Assembly (NCBI GenBank): GCA_046303515.1
Contig: JBKCGI010000060.1
Span: forward strand, 1-33,244
Reading direction: 5' to 3'
DNA: 33,244 bases
Source: M2408 sp046303515
GTDB lineage: Bacteria > Bacteroidota > Bacteroidia > Flavobacteriales_D > Crocinitomicaceae
This document shows, piece after piece, positions 22,338 to 30,817 of the stretch (within the stretch, counting starts at the first letter, position 1; every line of letters begins with the position of its first letter). Position numbers and translations under genes: made by a program. The notes beneath the pieces were generated by a model, which was not told where the DNA came from, made no database searches, and worked only from the letters and a program-made list of their open reading frames with translations.

Positions 22338-24086
22338 TTATTTCTCAGGATGAACAATGTGCAAAAATCCGTGAATGGTGTACTTTAATTTTTCTTTTTC
22401 GTTGTACTCATACTTGTCATCGTAGGGAATAACTTTGTAAAAATAAACACCATCGTTTAAAAAATTACCCTTGCTATCCGTGCCATTCCAATTATTGAGG
22501 TATTTTTCATTTTCGTAAACAACATTTCCCCAACGATTCAAGACAATCAATTCTACTTGGTCAAAATCTTCCAAATTTTTGATGATAAAAAATTCATTGA
22601 TATTATCGAGATTTGTTGTGATTATGTTTGGCACAACCAGTGGACACTGATTATAGAGATTAATGGTATTTAATGTTAGAGACTTAGCACAAGCATCTGT
22701 CACGGTCAAATTGAGTAAATTATCTTGTGGTACAAAAAATGAATTCGGAATTGTAATGGAGTTGTTATTGTTGAAACTATTTTGATTCCAATTAAATGAA
22801 TAGGGCGGAAGTCCTTCAGAAATTATTACACTGTAGTTGTAATTACTCCATTCTTCATCACACACTTCAATGTAATCGTCATATGTTGAGGTTAATGCAT
22901 TGTAATTGTTAATATTCAAAGAAGCGGTGGTGGTATCTTTATCTGTAGGGTCGCATGGATTTGTTATAATAATTTCAATGTTAACCGTTTCCACATCCTC
23001 ATTGATATTGTCAAGAATTGACACTAAACTTATCGTATCAGAGAATACATTTGGCGCCATGGTTTTTTGATTGGGAATGAGGTTATAATCTGAACCATTT
23101 GTAGCTGTTCCTGTCATATTTATTTCCAAAAGGAGGCTAGAGTCTGCAATGGTTCTAGAAATAACAAAGGACGCAGAAGAACAAGCTTCAATTTGATCTA
23201 AAGTTCCTATGATATCAATTTCCACGGGAGGAATAATGTCGCAAGTTACAACTCGATAGCCAAAGGTTCTAGATTTTGTGCTGATTACAACACCGTTCCG
23301 CCATTCGCTAACTTCTACTGCCAAAACAAAATTTCCAATTAAATTTGGAATAAAAGTTAGTAATCCAGTAATGGGGTCTATTTGAACTGTTGAATTTGCA
23401 CCAAAAGGTTCATTGATTGAAAAACCTGTTTCCCAGGTATTCATTGGGAAAGGTGGGTTTGGCTCTGGATCTGGTATTGGATTGACTCCATCTCCACCAC
23501 TAAAAGGTGTTACAATTGTATAAGACAGTGAATCACCATCGGGATCTGTTGCCAAATGGTTAAAATCTAAAGTTTGATTGGCACATAAAATAAGCGGTGG
23601 ATAATTGACATATCTCGGATTTGAATTTATTGTTGTAGAAGGAGGTATAAACGATGTAATAGTAATTCCATTGTCGCCTGGATTCAATATATTTAAAATG
23701 CTATTTGACCAACAACATCTGGAATATGCAATAATGTAGCCTGTTGGACTATCAGGTAGATTAATAATACTTGAGTAAAAACCCAATTGAACACAGAAAT
23801 CTGATGGTGGAATAATACAAGCTGAAGTTGAAACGTAAGGAAGTGTATCATCACTTATGATATCAAAATCAAAAACATCAAAAATTGTTCCATCAGCATT
23901 AAAAACTGTGAATTGAAGGGGGTCATCGAAGGCTGCTTGACCGTTAAAACAATCCCGGTAAACTTCTAGCGTCACGCGATAATCCCCATTCCCTAAGCGG
24001 TCATAATAGATTTCTCCGCCTATGATATGTGTTGCGAAGGAATTGATCGCACTAAATAAAAATAGAATTAATGTAAGGTTTTTCAA
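22338..24086 (-). CDS. T9SS type B (gliding motility-associated C-terminal domain) surface protein
   Basis: A 582-residue exported protein. The signal peptide (MKNLTLILFLF to NSFA) is followed at once by THIIGGEIYYDRLGNGDYRV, a start seen in many Bacteroidota surface adhesins. The middle is a series of Ig/cadherin-like beta domains (FNHLATDPDGDSLSYTIV, then FIPNLIGNFVLAVEVSEW). The C-terminus (about 495-582) is a T9SS type B sorting domain: LIVLNRWGNVVYENEKY, WNGTDSKGN, DGVYFYKVIPY. It should be moved across the outer membrane and anchored to the surface. The start codon is TTG at 24086; no in-frame ATG precedes the signal peptide, and a -7 box lies 13 nt upstream. The adhesion target is unknown. 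Confidence 0.88.
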   Translation of the reverse strand: MKNLTLILFLFSAINSFATHIIGGEIYYDRLGNGDYRVTLEVYRDCFNGQAAFDDPLQFTVFNADGTIFDVFDFDIISDDTLPYVSTSACIIPPSDFCVQLGFYSSIINLPDSPTGYIIAYSRCCWSNSILNILNPGDNGITITSFIPPSTTINSNPRYVNYPPLILCANQTLDFNHLATDPDGDSLSYTIVTPFSGGDGVNPIPDPEPNPPFPMNTWETGFSINEPFGANSTVQIDPITGLLTFIPNLIGNFVLAVEVSEWRNGVVISTKSRTFGYRVVTCDIIPPVEIDIIGTLDQIEACSSASFVISRTIADSSLLLEINMTGTATNGSDYNLIPNQKTMAPNVFSDTISLVSILDNINEDVETVNIEIIITNPCDPTDKDTTTASLNINNYNALTSTYDDYIEVCDEEWSNYNYSVIISEGLPPYSFNWNQNSFNNNNSITIPNSFFVPQDNLLNLTVTDACAKSLTLNTINLYNQCPLVVPNIITTNLDNINEFFIIKNLEDFDQVELIVLNRWGNVVYENEKYLNNWNGTDSKGNFLNDGVYFYKVIPYDDKYEYNEKEKLKYTIHGFLHIVHPEK

Positions 24087-24099
24087 AATGTTTTTTTTT

Positions 24100-24107
24100 C
24101 AAACATA
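24100..24107 (-). promoter_or_regulatory. -7 promoter box for the T9SS type B gene
   Basis: Reads TATGTTTG on the minus strand (TAnnTTTG), 13 nt upstream of the TTG start, leaving a very short leader. The A9 run between box and start is a possible slippage site. Confidence 0.45.
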
Positions 24108-24159
24108 TGAATAATAAATGAAAAATAGACTAAAACTTTTTAAAATCTAATAAATAGTA

Positions 24160-25041
24160 TTAATCAAATAAATCTGAGGAAAGATACTTGTCTCCTCTGT
24201 CACAGATGATGCAAACTACAACGCCATTTTTCAAATTAGGAATAATTTTCATAGCGGTAGCCACTGAACCACCACTGCTCATACCTCCAAATACACCTTC
24301 TTCTTTGGCAAGACGTTTTGTCATCTCTCGCGCTTCCGCCTCAGTAATTTCAATAATTTGATCTACTCTTGATTTATCAAATATTTTTGGAAGATATTCC
24401 TCTGGCCATTTTCTTATTCCTGGTATTTTGGAATTATCAGATGGTTGTGCACCAATAATTTGGATATCAGCGTTTTTCTCTTTTAAGTAACGTGAAACAC
24501 CCATTATTGTACCTGTAGTTCCCATTGCTGAAACAAAATGAGTTACCTTACCGTCTGTATCCTTGTATATTTCTGGGCCAGTAGTTTTGTAATGCATTTC
24601 AGGATTGTTGGGATTTGAAAATTGATCTAACATAAAAAATCCATCTGTTTCGACTTTTTTCTTCGCATAGTCAATAGAAGCTTCCATACCTCCGCTCGCT
24701 GGTGTTAAAGTAACAGTAGCACCGAATGCTCTCATTGTTTGAACGCGCTCTTTGGTTGAATTTTCAGGCATGACTAATTCAATTTTAATTTCGAACAAAT
24801 TGGCAATCATGGCAAGAGCAATTCCTGTATTTCCGCTTGTAGCTTCTATTAATGTTGTGTTTTTATTTATTAAATTAGCATCTAAAGCACCTTTAATTAA
24901 GCCATATGCGGCTCTATCTTTAACACTTCCTCCGGGGTTATGGCCTTCTAGTTTTGCGAATAATTTTACATTCGGATTTGGATTAATATTTTTTAATTCA
25001 ACTAATGGAGTGTTTCCGATAAAATTTAAAAGATTAGCCAT
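24160..25041 (-). CDS. cysM: Cysteine synthase B (O-acetylserine sulfhydrylase, CysM type)
   Basis: A 293-residue PLP enzyme making cysteine from O-acetylserine and sulfide (or thiosulfate for the CysM class). The PLP lysine is Lys41 in GGSVKDRAA; SGNTG (69-73) and GTTGT (174-178) bind the substrate and the phosphate. CysM-like rather than CysK-like stretches are SGGMEASIDYA, FMLDQFSNPNNPEMHY, PGIRKWPEEYLPKIF and CIICDRGDKYLSS. Its start overlaps the 3' end of cysE by 8 nt, so the two-step pathway is translationally coupled. Confidence 0.93.
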   Translation of the reverse strand: MANLLNFIGNTPLVELKNINPNPNVKLFAKLEGHNPGGSVKDRAAYGLIKGALDANLINKNTTLIEATSGNTGIALAMIANLFEIKIELVMPENSTKERVQTMRAFGATVTLTPASGGMEASIDYAKKKVETDGFFMLDQFSNPNNPEMHYKTTGPEIYKDTDGKVTHFVSAMGTTGTIMGVSRYLKEKNADIQIIGAQPSDNSKIPGIRKWPEEYLPKIFDKSRVDQIIEITEAEAREMTKRLAKEEGVFGGMSSGGSVATAMKIIPNLKNGVVVCIICDRGDKYLSSDLFD

Positions 25042-25849
25042 TTTTTTTATTTTTTTTAATTACAGTTTGTGTTTTGTGGTAAACAATTGAGTTCTTGTCA
25101 ACGCTTTCTGTTAGCCAAACATTTCCACCAATGGTTGAATTTTCGCCTATTGTTGTTTTTCCTCCAAGGATTGTTGCACCTGCATAAATGACAACATTAT
25201 CTTTTATCGTAGGGTGTCTTTTTGTTTCAGCCATTTCTTTTTTTACACTTAGGGCGCCTAGCGTAACTCCTTGATAAATTTTCACATTATCGCCAATAAC
25301 TGAAGTTTCACCTATTACGATTCCTGTTCCGTGATCAATAAAAAAATTAATGCCGATAGTTGCCTTAGGGTGTATGTCTATTCCAGTTTTACTATGCGCG
25401 ATTTCTGAAATTATTCTTGGAACAAATGGGATATTTAACTTCGTCATATAGTTTGCTATTCTATAAAGACAAATTGCATAAAATCCTGGATAAGTTCTAA
25501 TTACCTCCTCGGTTGATTTAGCGGCAGGATCTCCCTTTTCAATTGTGTTTGCGTCTTCTAAAAGTTTCTGATAGAGATTTTCTAATTCATTTGAAAAGGA
25601 TTTGGAAATCATTTTGATTTCAGAATTTAGTTCCTTTTCTACGTGTAATAGAAGAACTTCTAATTGGAGAATGATTTTGTCAAAATCTTTATTGAATTGG
25701 GTTATACTTTCGTATTTGTTATTCGAATACGCTGGAAACAGAAAAGACAAAAGAGATTCAATAAATTGCTCGACCAAAATAGGATTTGGTAAATTTTTTT
25801 TAATTTGGTGTTTTTCGTAAAGAAGCTTTAAGAATTGATTTTTTGACAT
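25034..25849 (-). CDS. cysE: Serine O-acetyltransferase
   Basis: A 271-residue enzyme that acetylates serine from acetyl-CoA, the regulated first step of cysteine synthesis. The helical N-terminal part (about 1-135) includes DPAA (107-110). A left-handed beta-helix of hexapeptide repeats covers about 155-255 (GIDIHPKATIG, DHGTGIVIGETSVIGDNV, NVVIYAGATILGGKTTIGEN). The catalytic Asp/His pairs in IDIH and IDHGTG are present. The C-terminus ends in Lys/Asn rather than the Ile that many CysE proteins insert in the CysK active site; this fits pairing with a CysM, which does not form that complex. It is also called EpsC in some annotations. Confidence 0.93.
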   Translation of the reverse strand: MSKNQFLKLLYEKHQIKKNLPNPILVEQFIESLLSFLFPAYSNNKYESITQFNKDFDKIILQLEVLLLHVEKELNSEIKMISKSFSNELENLYQKLLEDANTIEKGDPAAKSTEEVIRTYPGFYAICLYRIANYMTKLNIPFVPRIISEIAHSKTGIDIHPKATIGINFFIDHGTGIVIGETSVIGDNVKIYQGVTLGALSVKKEMAETKRHPTIKDNVVIYAGATILGGKTTIGENSTIGGNVWLTESVDKNSIVYHKTQTVIKKNKKNG

Positions 25850-26322
25850 TTTATTGATGCTATTTACCTGTTATTTTCCAAACAAAGTATTTTTGATTTA
25901 GTTTTCAAAATTAGCAATTTACTAGCAAGTTTTATATTAATTAAATTATTTTATCCTTGTAAATTGTCCTATTGATACCATGTTTTTGTAAGTTCGGTGT
26001 TTGATTTGTTTTTGGGTTTAATCTTCATTAAATGAGTTTGTTAAGTTTGTTTTTTGTTTTGAATTTAAGTGTTGCTTGGTTTAGGTTTTTATTGCGTCAT
26101 TTGTTTCCTTTGTTAACTTAATTGTCCTAAAGTTTAGCCTGTCAAATTTCGCTTTGGTAAGCAATCGTCATTAGTTAAGTGTCTGTTTTTTAGGTGTTTG
26201 TTCTTTTGTTCTTTATGCAAAAAATGCTGCTAAAATCTTATTTTGAAGTTGTTTTGTGATTTATTTAGCGTTGATAATGAGCCTTTTAAGTTTAATTTTG
26301 TCTTAAAATAATTTTAATTGAT
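25850..26322 (+). other. 473-nt intergenic region with strong strand asymmetry (T/G-rich, C-poor)
   Basis: This stretch lies between divergent genes (cysE and the T9SS type A gene). Cytosine is only about 10% of the plus strand; in 25981-26100 there are 6 C but 27 G and about 68 T in 120 nt, with many TTTG and GTTTT units. No plausible coding frame exists. TATTTTTG at 25888-25895 would be a plus-strand -7 box, so an unannotated transcript is possible. TTGTCCTA occurs twice (25964 and 26122). Confidence 0.5.
26271..26300 (+). promoter_or_regulatory. Promoter for the T9SS type A gene
   Basis: TTG (26271-26273), 19 nt, TAATTTTG (26293-26300): both Bacteroidota boxes at good spacing, 22 nt before the ATG at 26323. 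Confidence 0.6.
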
Positions 26323-27168
26323 ATGAAGAAAAAAATACTTACAGTTGGAATGTTTGTTTTGAGTTTGACTTTTGCAAATTCACAAACGGTTCTATTTACA
26401 GAAAATTTCACTAATCCTTCAACAAACTGGGAAGTTGTTGACGCTGATGCAGATGGAAACACTTGGGGGTTTTATGATTTTAACGTAAATCCATCAAATA
26501 CAGCATTGCCTGCATTGAATACTGAATTAAATGCACAAGGTAAAGTTGCTGTTTCATCTTCTTGGAGTGGAGTGCCTTTAACTCCGGATAACTATTTTAT
26601 TTCACCTTTAATTGATCTGACAAATATTCCAAATCAAGCAAATGCAGTGACTTTGAGTTTTAAAGTTGGTTCAACACAAAGTTCAACGAATTTTATTTCT
26701 GAGAACGTTTCAGTTTATATAGTTCCAGATTTAACTAATTTGGGTTCAGCTACAGCAATTCATAGTGGAATACTTCAAAATATTGGTATGTCTGCTTTTA
26801 CTTATGATATCTCATCTTATGTTGGTGGTCAAGTGTTGTTAGCTTTTAGACATCATAATTGCACAGATGAAGGTGATTTGCTTTTAGATGATATCGTTGT
26901 AACAAAAGCGGCAGGATTAGGAATTGAGGAAAATGAACTAAAATTTGAAATTTTTCCAAATCCTGTAAGTGAAAAATTAAATTTTAAGTCTGAAGAAGTT
27001 ATTTCTAAGGTAAGAATTTATGGATTAGATGGAAAGGTTGTTTTAGATACTGAAATTAATCAAAGTACTTTTAATTTAGATGTGAATAAACTAACAAATG
27101 GAGTTTATTCAATAGAATTGGAATCTCATTCTGGAAATTTATTATTTACTAAATTTGTAAAAAAATAA
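26323..27168 (+). CDS. T9SS type A secreted protein with choice-of-anchor J (cleaved adhesin) domain
   Basis: A 281-residue exported protein. The signal peptide covers about 1-20 (MKKKILTVGMFVLSLTFANS). Residues about 22-195 form a choice-of-anchor J / cleaved-adhesin beta-sandwich: LFTENFTNPSTNWEVVDAD, NTWGFYD, DNYFISPLIDL and the closing LLAFRHHNC with DLLLDDIVVT. This fold occurs in gingipain adhesin regions and binds Ca or glycans. Residues about 205-281 are a T9SS type A sorting domain (FEIFPNPVSEKLNF, VRIYGLDGKVV, NGVYSIELES). It has its own promoter and a terminator (27208-27240). It is similar in layout to, but shorter than, the protein at 10686-12482. Confidence 0.9.
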   Translation: MKKKILTVGMFVLSLTFANSQTVLFTENFTNPSTNWEVVDADADGNTWGFYDFNVNPSNTALPALNTELNAQGKVAVSSSWSGVPLTPDNYFISPLIDLTNIPNQANAVTLSFKVGSTQSSTNFISENVSVYIVPDLTNLGSATAIHSGILQNIGMSAFTYDISSYVGGQVLLAFRHHNCTDEGDLLLDDIVVTKAAGLGIEENELKFEIFPNPVSEKLNFKSEEVISKVRIYGLDGKVVLDTEINQSTFNLDVNKLTNGVYSIELESHSGNLLFTKFVKK

Positions 27169-27207
27169 ATTTTCAGGATTTTTGTTCATAATTATATTTT
27201 TTGATGC

Positions 27208-27240
27208 AAAAAGAGTCAGCCGAGTGTTGACTCTTTTTTT
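27208..27240 (+). terminator. Intrinsic terminator after the T9SS type A gene
   Basis: AAAAAGAGTCA (27208-27218) and TGACTCTTTTTTT (27228-27240) form an 11-bp stem with GC-containing core GAGTCA/TGACTC and a T-run; the A-run on the other side could also act on minus-strand transcripts. Confidence 0.8.
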
Positions 27241-27451
27241 GTTCCATACTTTCTATAAAGGAGACACTTTTTTTTTTTTTTGCATGTTTTCAGCTGTTTT
27301 TAGAGGTTTGTTGCTAATCACTGTAGAAAATCCTAGCTTTGGGTTGAAAACGTTTCTTAAATGAGATAAAATCAAGGTATAATTGTTGTTTTGATCTCAA
27401 TTATTAGACTTGTAGCTTGAGCTTAACCTCCATTTAGTTTTATTTGAGTAT
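27241..27451. other. Intergenic stretch with a 14-nt T homopolymer
   Basis: It lies between two terminators of convergent genes. It contains an uninterrupted run of 14 T (27268-27281), preceded by AAAGGAG. No coding frame or further motif is seen. It is probably inert spacer; the homopolymer is a likely site of length variation. Confidence 0.4.
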
Positions 27452-27483
27452 AAAAAAAGGCCGTATCAAAAATAGATACAGCC
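27452..27483 (-). terminator. Intrinsic terminator after the SprB-repeat adhesin
   Basis: On the minus strand GGCTGTATC pairs with GATACGGCC (27459-27467 and 27475-27483; 9 bp, one G-U) with a 7-nt loop and then a T-run (A's at 27452-27458), 59 nt after the stop. It is similar in sequence to the rpmH terminator. Confidence 0.8.
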
Positions 27484-27542
27484 TCATTTCAAACCAATTT
27501 TTAAATCAAGGTTAATTGAAATTACCTTGCCATTGAATAGAA

Positions 27543-30500
27543 TTAATATTGCACATTAACAAATCCATTTAAGTTTAGCGATTCAGTTCTTTTTTTATCT
27601 TTTACAGTTAGTTTCCAAGTGTATATATCACTTTTTACTTTTCGGTTCATATAAGTTCCATCCCAACCAACTGAAACGTCTTTACTTTCCCAAACGATCT
27701 CACCCCATCTGTTAAAAATTAATACATTAAATTCCATTATGTCTATACCTGAAGCAATAATATTCCAAGTGTTGTTTAGTTCGTTTCCATCAGGAGTAAA
27801 AGTATTTGGAACAAAAATCAGAACATCCTCTAATATTTCTATATAATTTGTGATACTATCTCTACAACCATCACTATTTTCGACTATTAAGGTAATTGGA
27901 TAAAATCCCGGACCTTGGGAAGTAAAATCAAAACTTGGATTTTCTTCAATACTACTTGATGGTATTGAGCTATTTGAAGTCCAGAAGTAATTCGTTACAT
28001 CTGAAGAGCTTATATTTGTAGCGTTAGTAAAAGGTTCACTCATATTAATTTGAACCGGATTTAGAATGAAATTAGCATTCGGATTTGAAGATGAATTAAT
28101 GATCGCAGAAGTGCTATATTGACATCCGTTTACGTCTTCTATTGTTATGGCATAATTGCCTCCAGCCAAACTAGGGTAATTTAAGTTTGTACTTAACGCG
28201 GAACCATTAATACTTACTTGGTATGGAGCAGTTCCTCCGGTGATATTGCTAATGTCAATTATTCCATTAATGTTACCGCAACTTGCATTGGTGACAACAA
28301 TTTGTGCGTTATTAGGTGAATCAGAGCTAGCAATATTTGCAACAGTATTGAAAGTACAACCTGTGTTATCCCTTACTATGATTGTATAGGCTCCGCTACT
28401 AAGGTTTGTGTAATTTAGGGTACTTGAAAATCCTTGATTGTTAATATTATATTGATAAGGCATCGTACCACCGGTAACTGCACCTAAGCTTAGACTTCCA
28501 TTTGATTGACCACAAGTAGTATTTGTTGCAGTAAATGCAATATTTGTAACTGCACTTGAATTATTTAAGATTAAATTTTGAGCTGTAAATGTACAACCGT
28601 TGTTATCACGTACAATCAAGGTGTATGATCCCGGATTTAAATTGTTATAAATAGCTGTAGTTACAAAACCTTGACTATTAAAATTATATTGATAAGGTCC
28701 TGTTCCTCCTGTAGTTGTGCCTATTTGTATCGTTCCATTACTGAAACCACATGTAGGTTGAGTAATTGTACTTGATATTGCTGTAGGTCCAGGAATATCT
28801 GTTAAGGTAATATTAGGTGCGTTGAAAGTACAACCTCCGTTGTCTTGAACAATTAAGCTGAAATTGCCAGCAGCTAAATTTACATAACTTAATTGCGGAT
28901 TGAAGCCAGCTCCATTTAAATTGTAAGTATATGGACCTGTTCCTCCTGTAACAGCACCAAGTGTTATTGTTCCATTATTTTGGCCACAAGCTGGGTTTGT
29001 TGTTGTAACTGTGATGGCAGATGGTCCATTTCCATTGTTTAGAACAACGTTTGGTGCTGTAAATGAACAACCATTTACATCTTCAACAACTAAAGTGTAT
29101 GAGCCAGCGCCCATGTTATTATAGTTTTGGTTAGCGCTTAAACCATTTCCATCTAGATTATATTGGTAAGGGCCAACACCGCCAGTTACTGTTCCAAGAA
29201 CAATTGCTCCATCAGAAGCTCCACAACTTGGATCTGTAGTTGTAACTGCTATTGCTGTAGGTCCATTTCCATTCGATAAGATTACATTTGGTGCTGTGAA
29301 TGTACAGCCATTGTTGTCCTGCACTAAAAGTGTGTAATTACCAGCCGCTAAGTTAGGGTAGTTAATTTGGCCTAAAAAACCTGCATTGTTGAAGTTGTAT
29401 GTGTAAGGTCCAGTACCTCCTGTTACTGAGCCTAAATCAACTACTCCATTTGCTTGACCACAAGTTGGGTCAGTAGTACTTACGTTAATTGCTGTAATAC
29501 CTGTTGTACTTGTAAGAATTACATTTGGAGCATTATATGTGCAGCCGTTATTGTCCTGAACGACTAAGGTATAGGTATTTGCTCCAAGGTTGTTATAGTT
29601 TTGGTTTCCGGAGAAACCTGCTCCATTTAAATTATATGTGTACGGTCCTGTGCCTCCTGTTACTGCTCCCAGTGAAATAGATCCATCAGTTTGACCACAC
29701 GCAGGATTGACTGTATTCACAACAATTGCACTTGGTCCAGTACCAGAAGTTAAAGTAATGCTTGTGTCCTTTTGACAACCATTTAGATCTACTATTATGT
29801 CATACGTTCCTGCAGGTAATCCATTTGCAGATGAAGTAGTAGATACATTAGGAGTCCATGTATAAGTGTAGGCACCAGCTGCAGGAATTGTATTTATCGT
29901 AATTGCACCATCATCATTCGAACAAGAAGGTTGAGTTACTGAGGCGGAAATATTAAAACTTGCGGCGCTTTGGCAGTTTCCACCATTGCAATTACCAACG
30001 TTTAGATCGTTTATAGATGGAGCAACATCTCGCACCCAAGCGCCACCATCAGGCATTCTACTGAATGTAAGTCCTGTACCAGGTGTGTTTCCTACGTAAC
30101 TTAATACTCCAGGAAATGAGCTATTTATTTGCTGAGCACTTTCTAAAACTACGCCTGCAGGACTTCCAGCAGGTACACATGGAACCCCGCCATAATCTGC
30201 TCCTTGTGAAATATTTCCAGCTGCAGAACTCCAATATAGTCCATCAATTGGTGTACCAGCAGCATCGTAAAGCCCTAACCAACCATCTGCATTAGCGAGT
30301 AATAAATTTAAAGTTGCCGTATTTTGGCAATAATTCGACGTATAGTCTGGTAATTTAATATCGACACTATTTGGATCTGCTGAACCAGTAGCAGTACCAA
30401 GTACAAGATGTCCATTTGGCGGTATTACTGCCGCTGCAACACTTGGGATTCTAAAAGCCCCGCCACTTGCTCCGGAAAAATCTTGTCTCATACCAATATA

Positions 30501-30695
30501 ATACCCGCTTACATCTATAGGGCTACAAGAAGGGTTGTAAAGTTCAATATATTCGTTACCCGAATTTCCATTATGCACGATTAGACCTTGAGATCCAGAT
30601 GGACGTGCCATTACTTCATTGATGACAACCTGTGAAAAAATAGAATTTGAAGTGTAGATTAATGTTGATAATAAAATAAATTTTAGTTTTTTCAT
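27543..30695 (-). CDS. Giant T9SS type B adhesin: lamin-tail domain plus eight SprB-type repeats
   Basis: A 1050-residue exported protein. The signal peptide covers about 1-21 (MKKLKFILL to IFSQ). Residues 22-about 235 form a lamin-tail domain: VVINEVMARP, EYIELYNPSCSPIDVSGYYI, GWLGLYDAAG, FSRMPDGGAW. Residues 247-876 are eight tandem SprB-type repeats, mostly 79 residues, each with PxCG near the start, GGTGPYxYN in the middle and DxNGC near the end. A PKD-like domain (about 877-955) follows, then a type B sorting domain (about 960-1050: FVPNTFTPDGNELNNTW, LIFNRWGEIVWES, VGWDGTYMNRKV). SprB is the mobile gliding adhesin of Flavobacterium; this is far smaller, so a fixed or mobile surface adhesin is inferred. 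The upstream gene, 122 nt away, has the same parts. A strong terminator follows. Confidence 0.92.
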   Translation of the reverse strand: MKKLKFILLSTLIYTSNSIFSQVVINEVMARPSGSQGLIVHNGNSGNEYIELYNPSCSPIDVSGYYIGMRQDFSGASGGAFRIPSVAAAVIPPNGHLVLGTATGSADPNSVDIKLPDYTSNYCQNTATLNLLLANADGWLGLYDAAGTPIDGLYWSSAAGNISQGADYGGVPCVPAGSPAGVVLESAQQINSSFPGVLSYVGNTPGTGLTFSRMPDGGAWVRDVAPSINDLNVGNCNGGNCQSAASFNISASVTQPSCSNDDGAITINTIPAAGAYTYTWTPNVSTTSSANGLPAGTYDIIVDLNGCQKDTSITLTSGTGPSAIVVNTVNPACGQTDGSISLGAVTGGTGPYTYNLNGAGFSGNQNYNNLGANTYTLVVQDNNGCTYNAPNVILTSTTGITAINVSTTDPTCGQANGVVDLGSVTGGTGPYTYNFNNAGFLGQINYPNLAAGNYTLLVQDNNGCTFTAPNVILSNGNGPTAIAVTTTDPSCGASDGAIVLGTVTGGVGPYQYNLDGNGLSANQNYNNMGAGSYTLVVEDVNGCSFTAPNVVLNNGNGPSAITVTTTNPACGQNNGTITLGAVTGGTGPYTYNLNGAGFNPQLSYVNLAAGNFSLIVQDNGGCTFNAPNITLTDIPGPTAISSTITQPTCGFSNGTIQIGTTTGGTGPYQYNFNSQGFVTTAIYNNLNPGSYTLIVRDNNGCTFTAQNLILNNSSAVTNIAFTATNTTCGQSNGSLSLGAVTGGTMPYQYNINNQGFSSTLNYTNLSSGAYTIIVRDNTGCTFNTVANIASSDSPNNAQIVVTNASCGNINGIIDISNITGGTAPYQVSINGSALSTNLNYPSLAGGNYAITIEDVNGCQYSTSAIINSSSNPNANFILNPVQINMSEPFTNATNISSSDVTNYFWTSNSSIPSSSIEENPSFDFTSQGPGFYPITLIVENSDGCRDSITNYIEILEDVLIFVPNTFTPDGNELNNTWNIIASGIDIMEFNVLIFNRWGEIVWESKDVSVGWDGTYMNRKVKSDIYTWKLTVKDKKRTESLNLNGFVNVQY
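28068..29957 (-). repeat. Eight-copy tandem repeat inside the adhesin gene (237-nt period)
   Basis: Codes for residues 247-876. Copies 2 to 6 are exactly 79 codons (237 nt), copy 7 is 80 and copy 8 is 77; copy 1 is divergent (TYTYTWTPN instead of GPYTYNLN). In copies 2-8 each unit has exactly two Cys, near positions 9 and 61, likely a disulfide. Copies 2, 3 and 5 are the most alike. Confidence 0.85.
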
Positions 30696-30817
30696 TTTTT
30701 TAATGTTGGTTGCTTTCTTTACGGGCTTTTTTTATTTCGGTTGCCTATTATTTTGTGCAGAAAATCGTTAGTTGTCCTAGTGATTTCCTGTCCAGTTTTA
30801 GTAATATATTTAAGTGT

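Noticed and set aside
27268..27281. Run of 14 T as a phase-variation switch
   Set aside because: It lies between the terminators of two convergent genes, outside any coding frame or promoter, so no expression switch is evident.
25964..30779. Octamer TTGTCCTA at 25964, 26122 and 30772 as a regulatory motif
   Set aside because: Three copies in AT-rich spacer, but in opposite orientations relative to the nearby secreted-protein genes, so no consistent layout.
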